The translations under genes and the position numbers were made by a program. 64,000 nt of DNA. Source: CANMXU01 sp052030545 (GTDB lineage: Bacteria > Pseudomonadota > Gammaproteobacteria > Enterobacterales > Alteromonadaceae). Below, in pieces: positions 53,886-62,252 of the stretch; position 1 is the first letter of the stretch; each line of letters begins with the position of its first letter. The notes under the pieces are model-generated. The model was not told where the DNA came from, did no database searches, and saw nothing but the letters and a program-made list of their open reading frames with translations. The stretch is taken from assembly GCF_052030545.1 (NCBI RefSeq), contig NZ_JBPDIH010000004.1, positions 372,001 to 436,000 of the forward strand, read 5' to 3'.

Positions 53886-53962
53886 AGCTATAAGCTATAA
53901 GCTATAAGTTGAAAGTTGAAAGTTAGAAGCTAAAAGTTGAAAGCTAGAAGTAAGAGTTGAAA
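53886..53962. repeat. Degenerate 7-base tandem repeat array
   Basis: Ten consecutive units of exactly seven bases, following AG(C/T)T(A/G)(T/A/G)A: AGCTATA three times, AGTTGAA twice, then AGTTAGA, AGCTAAA, AGTTGAA, AGCTAGA and AGTAAGA, plus a broken unit. Confidence 0.75.
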
Positions 53963-54043
53963 GAATTGTATTTTATTCACTGGAGCGAACGAACTTAAGC
54001 GACAACAACATAAGGTTATCGCTTAAGCGGCAATTGAGCTAGG

Positions 54044-55069
54044 CTAATTGATGTTTTTCACTGACTTACGCTCGATCACTGACGGCATAAACAAGTGTGT
54101 TCTGCCCGGTGCTTCACTTTTTTCCAAGGTCATTTGCAGTGAAAGTTTGGTGGCATATTCAGCCATTTCAACAATAGGATAATGCACAGTAGTTAATGAC
54201 GGTCGACATTTTTGCGCGATATCTAAATCATCAAAACCGATAACCGAAATATCTTCAGGGACATTTTTACCCATATCAAACAGTGCATTCATAATACCGA
54301 TGGCCATTTCATCGTTGTAAGCAATAACCGCCGTAAAGCGAATATCACGAGAAAGCAGCTCTTTCACGGCATAAGTGCAATACTCTTGCATGTTACTCAC
54401 CTCAGTTCCGGCATCTTCACGCAATATAATATTTTCAGTTGGAATGGTTAAACCGTGGCCGGCAAAGCTTTGCTTAACGCCATTAATACGATCTCTTTGA
54501 TCTTCGTTTTCGCGAATAAAGCTGACAATAGCTATATCTTTATGCCCTTGTTTATAAAGATAATCTGCCGCCATTCTACCACCAGAGACATTATCTAACC
54601 AAATGCAGCGGGAGGCGAGATCGGGTAAAAATCGGTTGATAAAAACTAAGCCCGATATTTTTTCAGCCATGGTTTTTAACGTATCAGGATCGCCAAACTT
54701 ACTGTGTAAAATAATATTTTCACAGCCATGCTCACGCAATGAATTGATCGCATCGATTTCAGCTTCGGGTTCATTTTGAGAGTTACGCATCATCACATGA
54801 AAAGCGACTTCCCTTGCCGCTTTTTCAGCGCCGTAAGCGATGCTGCCAAAAAAAGGCTTATGCAATGCTGGGGTAACAATACCCACTAACTCTGAACGTT
54901 GGCTAACTAAAGCACGGGCATTGGTATTTGGCCGATAGCCCATTTCATCAATAATTTTTTGCACTTTAGCACGGCATTTTTTACCAACTTTACCTTGCCC
55001 TCTAACAACACGAGAAACCGTTGATGGCGAAACACCAGCTTCGCGAGCAACATCTTTAATGGTAACCAT
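54044..55069 (-). CDS. LacI/GalR family transcriptional regulator
   Basis: 341 residues. The N-terminal helix-turn-helix and hinge are canonical: 'TIKDVAREAGVSPSTVSRVVRGQGKVGKKC' and 'GYRPNTNARALVSQRSELVGIV'. The periplasmic-binding-protein-like ligand domain runs from residue 60, with 'LVFINRFLPDLASRCIWLDNVSGGRMAADYLYKQGHKDIAIVS', 'AVIAYNDEMAIGIMNALFDMG' and 'SVIGFDDLDIAQKCRPSLTTVHYPI'. It lies between the GH2 unit and the sugar permease. It is the only DNA-binding regulator in the locus, so it is the best candidate to bind the repeated AACGTT palindrome, including the copy between itself and the permease (autoregulation). The inducer is unknown. Confidence 0.93.
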   Translation of the reverse strand: MVTIKDVAREAGVSPSTVSRVVRGQGKVGKKCRAKVQKIIDEMGYRPNTNARALVSQRSELVGIVTPALHKPFFGSIAYGAEKAAREVAFHVMMRNSQNEPEAEIDAINSLREHGCENIILHSKFGDPDTLKTMAEKISGLVFINRFLPDLASRCIWLDNVSGGRMAADYLYKQGHKDIAIVSFIRENEDQRDRINGVKQSFAGHGLTIPTENIILREDAGTEVSNMQEYCTYAVKELLSRDIRFTAVIAYNDEMAIGIMNALFDMGKNVPEDISVIGFDDLDIAQKCRPSLTTVHYPIVEMAEYATKLSLQMTLEKSEAPGRTHLFMPSVIERKSVKNIN

Positions 55070-55113
55070 TTTTGTTCAAACTCTTTTCAATAGTGACATA
55101 AATATGTATATAA

Positions 55114-55129
55114 GTTGTAACGTTATCCC
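55114..55129. promoter_or_regulatory. Predicted operator between lacI and the permease gene
   Basis: GTTGTAACGTTATCCC: right half and core perfect, left half weak. It is 45 bases before the regulator ATG and about 100 before the divergent permease, suited to autoregulation. Confidence 0.55.
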
Positions 55130-55228
55130 AATTAGCAGCCCTTTTCAATCAATGCATTACTGAAAAATTGAGAAAATAAAAAAAAACAAATTTCCCTTTA
55201 CTATCCCTCGGTGCTCAACGAGAATAAT

Positions 55229-56632
55229 TTGACAACAACTCTAAAAATTCAAGCCATGCTACTTTCGTCAAACCACACTTGTGAGCGTGTTTTATTTAAG
55301 CAAAAGCTTTTCCTTGGCATCGGCTTTATGGCGATATTTTTTGCTAACCAAGGTGTCGGTATTTTAGCAACGCCTTATTATCAAATGACCTTAGGTGTTG
55401 ATCCGGTACTATTAGCCTTAGCGATGAAAATACCGGTTTTTGTTGCCAGTTTTCTTGCACCATTTATTGGCCAATGGTCGGATCGTTATCAATCATCATT
55501 TGGCCGTCGGCGCCCTTTTCTTTTTGTTTTCCCTTGGTTTTCGTGTGTCATTTTTGGGTTGATTTGGATGGTTCCTGCCGAATGGGATCGCGATACACAG
55601 CTGACCTACTTTGCCATTATGGTATTAATTTTTTATGTCTTTAATACCTGCTGGATGGTTCCAATGAAATGCCTTGCCTATGAGGCCAGTGAAGATCACC
55701 ACGAACGTACCCGCGTTATGGCCTTTGTTACCTACTTCTTTAAATTTGGTGCGATATTTTATCATTGGGTTTTTCCTATTGCGCAGCTCAGTTTCTTTGG
55801 CGGCATTATCATTGGAATGAAATTTGTTGGCTGGGGCGTAGCGCTTATATTTTTAGGTTTATTTGGCATGTTACCCGGTATTTTTCTTAAAGAACGTCGT
55901 TTTAAAAAAACCACTGTCGCGCCAAAAATATCGTTATTACAGGGCTTATCCGCCATTGTTAAAAATCGCAATATGAAGATTTTATTGGCCATCATATTCA
56001 CCCAGCTAACCCTTGGCAGTTTTGCTGCCAGCATGGACTATTATGTACTGGTTTATTATATGAACGATGGTGATATTGGCGCAGGGGCAACGTGGAAAGG
56101 CGTACTATCGACGTCGTATGCCATTGCCGGTATGATCGCCATTGCGGTATTGGCTAAAGTTTCAGTCAAAATTGGCAAAATTAATACTATGAAATGGGTT
56201 TATCGCTTAACCATTGTTGGCGGCTTGTGCAAATGGTTTATCTATCAGCCGGGCGCCAATTGGTGGTTAGTTTTAGACGCCATTATGTGTACCGCCATAT
56301 GGGGTTCTATGGCGGTAATTATTACCTCGATGATCGCCGATCAAATTGATGTTGACCATTGTGCGAGTAATATTCGCCGCGAAGGGCTTTTTGTCTCTTT
56401 ACAAGCTTGGGTTGTTGCTGCCGCTAATGTTTTTTCTGCGGTAGGAGCAGGATTTGCCTTAAACTTAATCGGTTTTGATGCCCTGCTTGGTTCAATACAA
56501 ACGGACTTTTCAATTACGGCTATGCGCGTATTTCTTGTCGCTGGCACAGTCGTTTCGGCACTAATTGGCTATTGGTTGATCAAACAATATGATTTAGATG
56601 AACAAGCTTTTATGGAAATTATAAGCAAATAA
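55229..56632 (+). CDS. GPH/MFS-type sugar:cation symporter
   Basis: An inner-membrane permease with about 12 hydrophobic segments. The GPH/MelB-like start 'GIGFMAIFFANQGVGILATPYYQMTLGVDPVLLALAMKIPVFVASFLAPFIGQWSDRYQSSFGRRRPFLF' includes the family's D-x(n)-S-x-x-G-R-R-P-F/Y loop. A second conserved loop is 'ADQIDVDHCASNIRREGLFVSLQ', resembling the E/D-x-x-T-G-x-R-x-E-G motif. The start is uncertain: GTG 55211, TTG 55229 (GAGA before it) or ATG 55256. It is divergent from the LacI gene with a shared operator. It probably imports galactose or small galacto-oligosaccharides made in the periplasm. Confidence 0.86.
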   Translation: MTTTLKIQAMLLSSNHTCERVLFKQKLFLGIGFMAIFFANQGVGILATPYYQMTLGVDPVLLALAMKIPVFVASFLAPFIGQWSDRYQSSFGRRRPFLFVFPWFSCVIFGLIWMVPAEWDRDTQLTYFAIMVLIFYVFNTCWMVPMKCLAYEASEDHHERTRVMAFVTYFFKFGAIFYHWVFPIAQLSFFGGIIIGMKFVGWGVALIFLGLFGMLPGIFLKERRFKKTTVAPKISLLQGLSAIVKNRNMKILLAIIFTQLTLGSFAASMDYYVLVYYMNDGDIGAGATWKGVLSTSYAIAGMIAIAVLAKVSVKIGKINTMKWVYRLTIVGGLCKWFIYQPGANWWLVLDAIMCTAIWGSMAVIITSMIADQIDVDHCASNIRREGLFVSLQAWVVAAANVFSAVGAGFALNLIGFDALLGSIQTDFSITAMRVFLVAGTVVSALIGYWLIKQYDLDEQAFMEIISK

Positions 56633-56680
56633 AAGACTCAATTAAACGTTCAACGATTTAAGGTTAAAAAATTTAAAGCA

Positions 56681-56706
56681 AAAAAAACCTCACCGAGGTG
56701 AGGTTT
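56681..56706 (-). terminator. Terminator of the small-peptide gene
   Basis: AAACCTCAC, a four-base loop, GTGAGGTTT. On the minus strand it is followed by a run of eight T, so it best serves the gene ending at 56734; in the plus direction it may also stop the permease transcript. Confidence 0.85.
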
Positions 56707-56733
56707 GTCTATTTCATATAAAAGGAAGTTTTA

Positions 56734-56886
56734 TTACACCACTTCTTTTTTATTTATTTCTGTTGTCACTTCCATGTCACCTGCTACTGATGCATTACTC
56801 ATAAGTGCTGATACAGCAAGCACAAACACTGCGAGTATTACTGTAGTTAGCTTGATCCCACTACTACCTGAAGGTGATTTACGCAT
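56734..56886 (-). CDS. Small secreted or single-pass membrane peptide, unknown
   Basis: A 50-codon frame: a basic start MRKSPSGSSGIK, then one hydrophobic segment LTTVILAVFVLAVSALM, then SNASVAGDMEVTTEINKKEVV. This looks like a signal peptide or membrane anchor with a short polar tail. TTTGGAAAAG lies before the ATG, and a strong Rho-independent terminator stands 28 bases after the stop, oriented for this strand; both favour a real gene. The opposite-strand frame over the same bases has no such signals. I know no family for it. Confidence 0.6.
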   Translation of the reverse strand: MRKSPSGSSGIKLTTVILAVFVLAVSALMSNASVAGDMEVTTEINKKEVV

Positions 56887-57113
56887 TACTTTTCCAAAGG
56901 TTTAGTTGTTGTTGTTATTTTTTACCAAACTTAAAACAGTACAAATTTAAAGCATTAAAACAAACATTTCAATGCTGTTTAAACGAATTTATCGAATAAA
57001 CATCAATATTTTACCGCATTTATGACAAAACATTAACAATTGCATTATTTTTTCATTAAAAGCGTTCATATTTTTGATTTAGCACAATAACTAACCTGAG
57101 TTCAGTTTAAGCA

Positions 57114-59822
57114 TTAACCAGTTTGAGACAGGTAATATTTTAATTTTTCGACATTAATTGGTTTTTGCAAATAACCATTCATGGTGCCTTTTATGGTTAG
57201 CAGCTTTTCGGGAGACAGTTGCTGTGAAAATAAACCAATAATCACGAGTTCATTATGCTTATTGTCTCGCCTTATTTGCTCCGCCACATGCACTGCATCA
57301 ATCAAAACATCGTCGCCGTCAATGATCATTAATTTATAACGGTGTTGATGAACGACTTCAAATATTGATTGTTGTGAATAGGTAACGTCAAATTTACGTG
57401 TTACCTGATTCAACAACACGCCTATCTCATTAACCAGTTCTTCATCACAACTTGCGAGTAAAACATCTTTATTGGTTAATAAGGTTTTATAAGTAATAGA
57501 GTCCATTTCAAACTGAGACTCAACCGTTTGGTTAACTGCTGGTAATTGCACCAAAATAGAAATACTGATCACCGAACTACCTGAAGGTAAATGAACTACT
57601 TTAGCGTTTCCTCCTAATAGCTGGCTAAGCTCTTTTACCATAGTCATCGCGGTACTATGGCTTTCTAATTCACTGTTTTCATCATCAAAAATATATAAAT
57701 TATTTTGCTCGCTAATTAGTGTTTCATCAGCAGAAAACACAAAAAATAACGACGTGCTTGCCACTTTATGCAAATGCGCTTTAATCGAAACCCTAAGTAC
57801 ATCGGTTTGTAATAAAGAAAAAGCGTTATCTGTAATAATGGTAAGTAATTGCCTAAGTCGATATTCGTCAACATCAACAAACTGAGGCACGTTTTTACCC
57901 AGTAAAACTTTGACCGATTGTCCTCTTAAACGAGCCGTATTCTTCAAGGTAGCTTCAATCTGTAAAACAAAATCATGCAAATCGACTTTATTGGTGTTTA
58001 AGGTTAGCTTGCCAGACTCAATACTATTGAGATCTTGAAGATGGTCAACTAAATGGCCCATCGATTGGCTTGCATTGCGCACACTACCAATTGCGTTGGC
58101 TGATACTTCTGGCAGCTTTTTGTCTCGATAGCTGTTTAAAAATGTTTTTACCGCCAACAATGGCGACTTTAACTCTAGTGCTAACGTCGATAGAAATTTT
58201 GTTTTGGCAAAGTTTGCTTGGTCGGCTTGCTCTTTAGCTAAAATTAACTCGCGTGTTTTTAACATCACTTGGTTGCTCAGTTCAGTAGAATAAGCAGCCA
58301 TCATTAAAATTAAGATTTGGAAGAAAATGCCTCCAAGAGTTCCTCCTAATAAAAGCCCCCATGTCTGCCAAGACTTTTGCTGCACATCCCAAGGTTTTAT
58401 TTCAGAAACCGAAATTAACCACTGTCTGGAAAACAAATCCATCGTCAATTTTTGCACTAAACGATTTTGATAAACACTTTCTTGACCATACAAAATATAA
58501 GGCGCGTTATTGCTATTATCTAAAATAGAAAACTGAATATTTTGCTCTTGTAAAGTAGACGCTAAATTCTGAAAAAAATCATCGAACTGGACAACGGCAG
58601 ATACATAACCCGAAATGACAAAATTACTACTGCGTTGTTCACCAAAGTGCAATGCAGAACCACTATTGTATATAGGAAAAAAAATCAGCGAGCCCGGACG
58701 TTCAAAATTATCTTGAACTAGGGTGATTGGCGCACTGGCAACAATTTCCCCGGTTTTTTTAGCCTGATTCATGGCGGCATATTTATCGGGGTGCGTGATA
58801 AAGTCGAGACCGAAAATCGAACGCCTATTTTCAGCGGGATAAATATAAAGCACAGGAAAATACAACGCCCTAGGTGATGCTTTAATTAAATCTCCCATCA
58901 TTGAAGGTTCATAAATAGCATAAGGAAAACTATGCTCTTCGCTCGCCATTTTTTCAAAGCTGGCTTTATTTTTTTGCGTAACAGCGGGTACCCATTCAAG
59001 TGCTTTAATACCTGACTCAGGCAGATAAACTCTTTGCGCAAACTGACGAAATTCATGCTCGGTAACTTCATCGCTGGCACTTAATAGTGCCGCAAGTGCA
59101 TTTACCTGAAATGCTATTTGACTCGCTTTTTGATTAATAGAGTTAGTTATCAGTGTGGTTGCGTCTTCAAATCCATCGTTGCGATGATGCTGATTTGATT
59201 TTTGAGAAAAAACAAATAACAAACTAATGGCGATACAGCCCATCGCTGACGCAATAACAACAAAGAAGCGCTTAATAAAAGAAAGCTTTTGCTCGCCTTG
59301 GGTTAATAACAATGAAGGCGTAATAAAAACAGCCGTTAAAATACTGCCTGCCCAACTGCTAAAAAATGCATAAATAAGCGAACCGGCTAATATTTTTGCA
59401 TCTAACACGGCAACCAATATTGTGGCACTAGCAGAAACTAGCCCGGCTAGCGGACCAATTTTAGCAAGAAAAACAAACAACAAGGCACGACTATTAAGCC
59501 ATTGTTGGTTATAAACGTATTTATAAGTAAGCTGTTTGGTCCAAAACGCTTGTAAGGTTATCGCTAAAAAACTAATTAGAGTGATCGCTAGCTCGACTTG
59601 GTAGTCAAAGTAGAAATACACAAAACAATTAAAGAGTATCGTGCCTAGTAACACCGCTAATAAAGAGCTCGCGCCCCATAATAAAATTAACGCGCCAGTA
59701 ACACCTGCTGCTGGGCCAACATAATTGACAATCGAAAATGGTTCAATTGCTGTACTGGCAATAATACATATTGCTAAATACAGGCAAACTGCAATGAAGA
59801 ATTGACTCATCCGAAATGGCAT
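57114..59822 (-). CDS. MASE1-CHASE histidine-kinase-like protein with degenerate kinase core and receiver domain
   Basis: 902 residues. The N-terminal MASE1 domain has eight or so membrane segments (to about 200). A periplasmic CHASE domain follows (about 220-430: 'LPESGIKALEWVPAV', 'NRRSIFGLDF'), then another membrane segment near 500. The dimerisation region 'AKTKFLSTLALELKSPLLAV' has Leu549 where the phospho-accepting His of the H-box should be. The ATPase motifs are also eroded: 'LLTIITDNAFSLL' for the N-box, 'FSADETLIS' for D-x-G-x-G, and no G2 glycines. The C-terminal receiver keeps Asp835 ('MIIDGDD') and the Lys in 'LQKPI'. It is probably a signalling pseudokinase; its partner is unknown. 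Confidence 0.82.
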   Translation of the reverse strand: MPFRMSQFFIAVCLYLAICIIASTAIEPFSIVNYVGPAAGVTGALILLWGASSLLAVLLGTILFNCFVYFYFDYQVELAITLISFLAITLQAFWTKQLTYKYVYNQQWLNSRALLFVFLAKIGPLAGLVSASATILVAVLDAKILAGSLIYAFFSSWAGSILTAVFITPSLLLTQGEQKLSFIKRFFVVIASAMGCIAISLLFVFSQKSNQHHRNDGFEDATTLITNSINQKASQIAFQVNALAALLSASDEVTEHEFRQFAQRVYLPESGIKALEWVPAVTQKNKASFEKMASEEHSFPYAIYEPSMMGDLIKASPRALYFPVLYIYPAENRRSIFGLDFITHPDKYAAMNQAKKTGEIVASAPITLVQDNFERPGSLIFFPIYNSGSALHFGEQRSSNFVISGYVSAVVQFDDFFQNLASTLQEQNIQFSILDNSNNAPYILYGQESVYQNRLVQKLTMDLFSRQWLISVSEIKPWDVQQKSWQTWGLLLGGTLGGIFFQILILMMAAYSTELSNQVMLKTRELILAKEQADQANFAKTKFLSTLALELKSPLLAVKTFLNSYRDKKLPEVSANAIGSVRNASQSMGHLVDHLQDLNSIESGKLTLNTNKVDLHDFVLQIEATLKNTARLRGQSVKVLLGKNVPQFVDVDEYRLRQLLTIITDNAFSLLQTDVLRVSIKAHLHKVASTSLFFVFSADETLISEQNNLYIFDDENSELESHSTAMTMVKELSQLLGGNAKVVHLPSGSSVISISILVQLPAVNQTVESQFEMDSITYKTLLTNKDVLLASCDEELVNEIGVLLNQVTRKFDVTYSQQSIFEVVHQHRYKLMIIDGDDVLIDAVHVAEQIRRDNKHNELVIIGLFSQQLSPEKLLTIKGTMNGYLQKPINVEKLKYYLSQTG

Positions 59823-60158
59823 AAACAGGCTAAACCTTTATTTTACAATACTGGACATTATTGAAATTATTTTAATAACAAGGTTAAAGTTAAATTAACT
59901 ACACAAGACAGTCTGTTAAGTCACTTTAACATTTCTATACTACCAAGATAACTACGGAAAAATGAACAATGTTTGTTAAATCATAAAAAATAATAAGAAA
60001 TAACAGAAAAAATTTGCAGTTAAGGTGCTGTCTAGGTGAAAATACCGACACATAATTTCTAATACAAAAATAACTATAATTTAGCCTGCTTAGTCGCAAG
60101 CAGTTACAGTATTATTTGTCACTGGACCCCTTTTCTTACAACAATATTTGGAGCAGTT
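59823..60158. other. Divergent promoter region before tkt
   Basis: 336 bases between the kinase-like gene and transketolase, AT-rich. GGAG (60150-60153) is the ribosome site of tkt. No metK, small gene or recognisable operator lies here. Confidence 0.45.
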
Positions 60159-62147
60159 ATGCCTTCGCGTAAACATTTGGCAAATGCCATAAGAGCTTTA
60201 AGCATGGACGCCGTGCAAAAAGCAAAGTCTGGACACCCTGGCGCCCCTATGGGCATGGCAGATATCGCTGAGGTACTATGGCGTGATTTCTTAAAACACA
60301 ATCCAACAGACCCTAACTGGGCTGATCGTGACCGTTTTATTTTGTCAAATGGTCATGGTTCAATGCTAATTTATTCATTGTTACATTTAAGTGGTTACGA
60401 TTTACCGATTGAAGAGATAGCTAATTTCCGCCAGCTTCATTCAAAAACACCAGGTCACCCAGAATATGGTTACACACCAGGCGTTGAAACAACCACAGGT
60501 CCTCTAGGCGCAGGTATCTCTAACGCAGTAGGTATGGCAATTGCTGAAAAAACCTTAGCGGCACAATTTAACCGTGACGGTCACGAAATTGTTGATCACA
60601 ACACTTACTGCTTCTTAGGTGACGGTTGTTTGATGGAAGGTATTTCGCATGAAGCTTGTTCTTTAGCGGGTACATTAGGCTTAGGCAAGTTAATTGCGTT
60701 TTGGGATGACAATGGCATTTCAATTGATGGCCATGTTGAAGGTTGGTTTACCGACGATACACCAAAACGATTTGAGTCTTACGGTTGGCACGTCATTAGT
60801 GTTGACGGACATGATCCTGAAGCAATTAGCGCTGCAATTGCAGCAGCAAAAGCGGTAACCGACAAGCCAAGTATGATTTGTTGTAAAACCATTATCGGTT
60901 TTGGTTCACCAAATAAATCAGGTTCTCACGATTGTCACGGTGCACCATTAGGTGATGACGAAGTGGCAGCAACACGTGAATTTTTAAACTGGCCACATGC
61001 GCCTTTTGAAGTGCCTGAAGATGTTTACGCACAGTGGGATCAAAAAGAAAAAGGTCAACAAAGCCAAGCAACTTGGGCTGAAAAATTTGCCGCTTACCAA
61101 CAAGCGCATCCTGAGCTTGCCGCTGAATATGAACGTCGTGTCATTAAAGGCGACTTACCAAGTGATTTTGAAGAAAAAGCCAATGCCTTTATTTTAGAAA
61201 GCCAAGCAAAAGGTGAGAACATCGCCTCGCGTAAAGCATCACAAAATACCATTGAAGCCTTCGGTAGCATTTTACCAGAACTGCTAGGTGGTTCAGCCGA
61301 TTTAGCCGGCTCTAACCTAACCTTATGGTCGGGTTCAAAAGGCATTGAAACCGATCCTGCCGGTAACTACATTTTCTACGGTGTACGTGAATTTGGTATG
61401 AGCGGCATCATGAATGGTGTTTCTCTACATGGTGGTTTCATTAATTATGGCGCAACTTTCATGATGTTCATGGAATACGCGCGTAACGCTGTACGTATGT
61501 CGGCACTAATGGGTATTCAAAATATTTTTGTTTACACTCATGATTCAATTGGTCAAGGCGAAGATGGCCCAACTCACCAACCGATTGAGCAATTAACCAA
61601 CCTTCGTACTACGCCAAATATGGATACATGGCGTCCATGTGATGCAACCGAATCTGCTGTTTCTTGGAAGTCAGCGGTTGAGCGTAAAACAGGACCTACT
61701 TCTTTAGTATTTTCACGCCAAGGTTTACCGGCTATGCCTCGTACTGAAGCGCAAGTTGCTGATATCGCCAAAGGCGGTTATGTATTAGTTGATTGTGCAG
61801 CAACTCCTGACGTGATTTTAATTGCAACGGGTTCAGAAGTTGAGCTAGCAGTTAAATCTGCAGCGGCACTAACAGAAGCGGGCAAAAACGTACGTGTTGT
61901 TTCTATGCCTTCAACCAATACCTTTGATGCTCAGTCTGCTGAATACAAAGAGTCTGTATTACCTTCAAGTATTACTAAACGTGTCGCAATTGAAGCCGCT
62001 CATGTCGATTTCTGGTGCAAATACGTTGGTTTTGCAGGCAAAGTTGTTGGTATGACAACATTTGGCGAATCAGCACCTGGTGGAAAACTTATGGAACACT
62101 TTGGCTTTACGGTAGAAAACGTAATAGACACAGTAAACAGCCTATAA
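60159..62147 (+). CDS. tkt: Transketolase
   Basis: Thiamine-diphosphate enzyme of the non-oxidative pentose phosphate pathway, 662 residues, the normal length. 'IRALSMDAVQKAKSGHPGAPMGMADIAEVLW' opens the ThDP-binding domain. 'GDGCLMEGISHEACSLAGTLGLGKLIAFWDDNGISIDG' is the G-D-G-x(n)-N cofactor motif. 'RYVREFGMSGIMNG'-type 'GVREFGMSGIMNGV' carries the catalytic Glu in the pyrimidine domain, and 'HDSIGQGEDGPTHQPIEQL' is the substrate loop. It precedes epd and pgk, the usual gammaproteobacterial order, with its own terminator. Confidence 0.97.
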   Translation: MPSRKHLANAIRALSMDAVQKAKSGHPGAPMGMADIAEVLWRDFLKHNPTDPNWADRDRFILSNGHGSMLIYSLLHLSGYDLPIEEIANFRQLHSKTPGHPEYGYTPGVETTTGPLGAGISNAVGMAIAEKTLAAQFNRDGHEIVDHNTYCFLGDGCLMEGISHEACSLAGTLGLGKLIAFWDDNGISIDGHVEGWFTDDTPKRFESYGWHVISVDGHDPEAISAAIAAAKAVTDKPSMICCKTIIGFGSPNKSGSHDCHGAPLGDDEVAATREFLNWPHAPFEVPEDVYAQWDQKEKGQQSQATWAEKFAAYQQAHPELAAEYERRVIKGDLPSDFEEKANAFILESQAKGENIASRKASQNTIEAFGSILPELLGGSADLAGSNLTLWSGSKGIETDPAGNYIFYGVREFGMSGIMNGVSLHGGFINYGATFMMFMEYARNAVRMSALMGIQNIFVYTHDSIGQGEDGPTHQPIEQLTNLRTTPNMDTWRPCDATESAVSWKSAVERKTGPTSLVFSRQGLPAMPRTEAQVADIAKGGYVLVDCAATPDVILIATGSEVELAVKSAAALTEAGKNVRVVSMPSTNTFDAQSAEYKESVLPSSITKRVAIEAAHVDFWCKYVGFAGKVVGMTTFGESAPGGKLMEHFGFTVENVIDTVNSL

Positions 62148-62166
62148 TTTAGCCGGTTAATAAATT

Positions 62167-62207
62167 ACAGCTGAGTGAACAAGGTTCGCTCGGCTGTTTT
62201 TGTTTTT
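62167..62207 (+). terminator. Terminator after tkt
   Basis: ACAGCTGAGTGAAC pairs with GTTCGCTCGGCTGT (two G-U pairs) and is followed by TTTTGTTTTT. It lies 20 bases after the stop codon. Confidence 0.88.
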
Positions 62208-62252
62208 AATAACCCCTAATAAAAAGATACAATCTAAAATGATAGTTTTAAG

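Larger units (their letters stand above)
53638..54043. other. Intergenic region upstream of the GH2 gene
   Basis: 406 bases between the LacI gene and the GH2 gene, both on the minus strand. It contains two operator-like sites (53668 and 53736) and a 7-base tandem repeat array (53886-53962). No coding frame was recognised. Confidence 0.6.
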
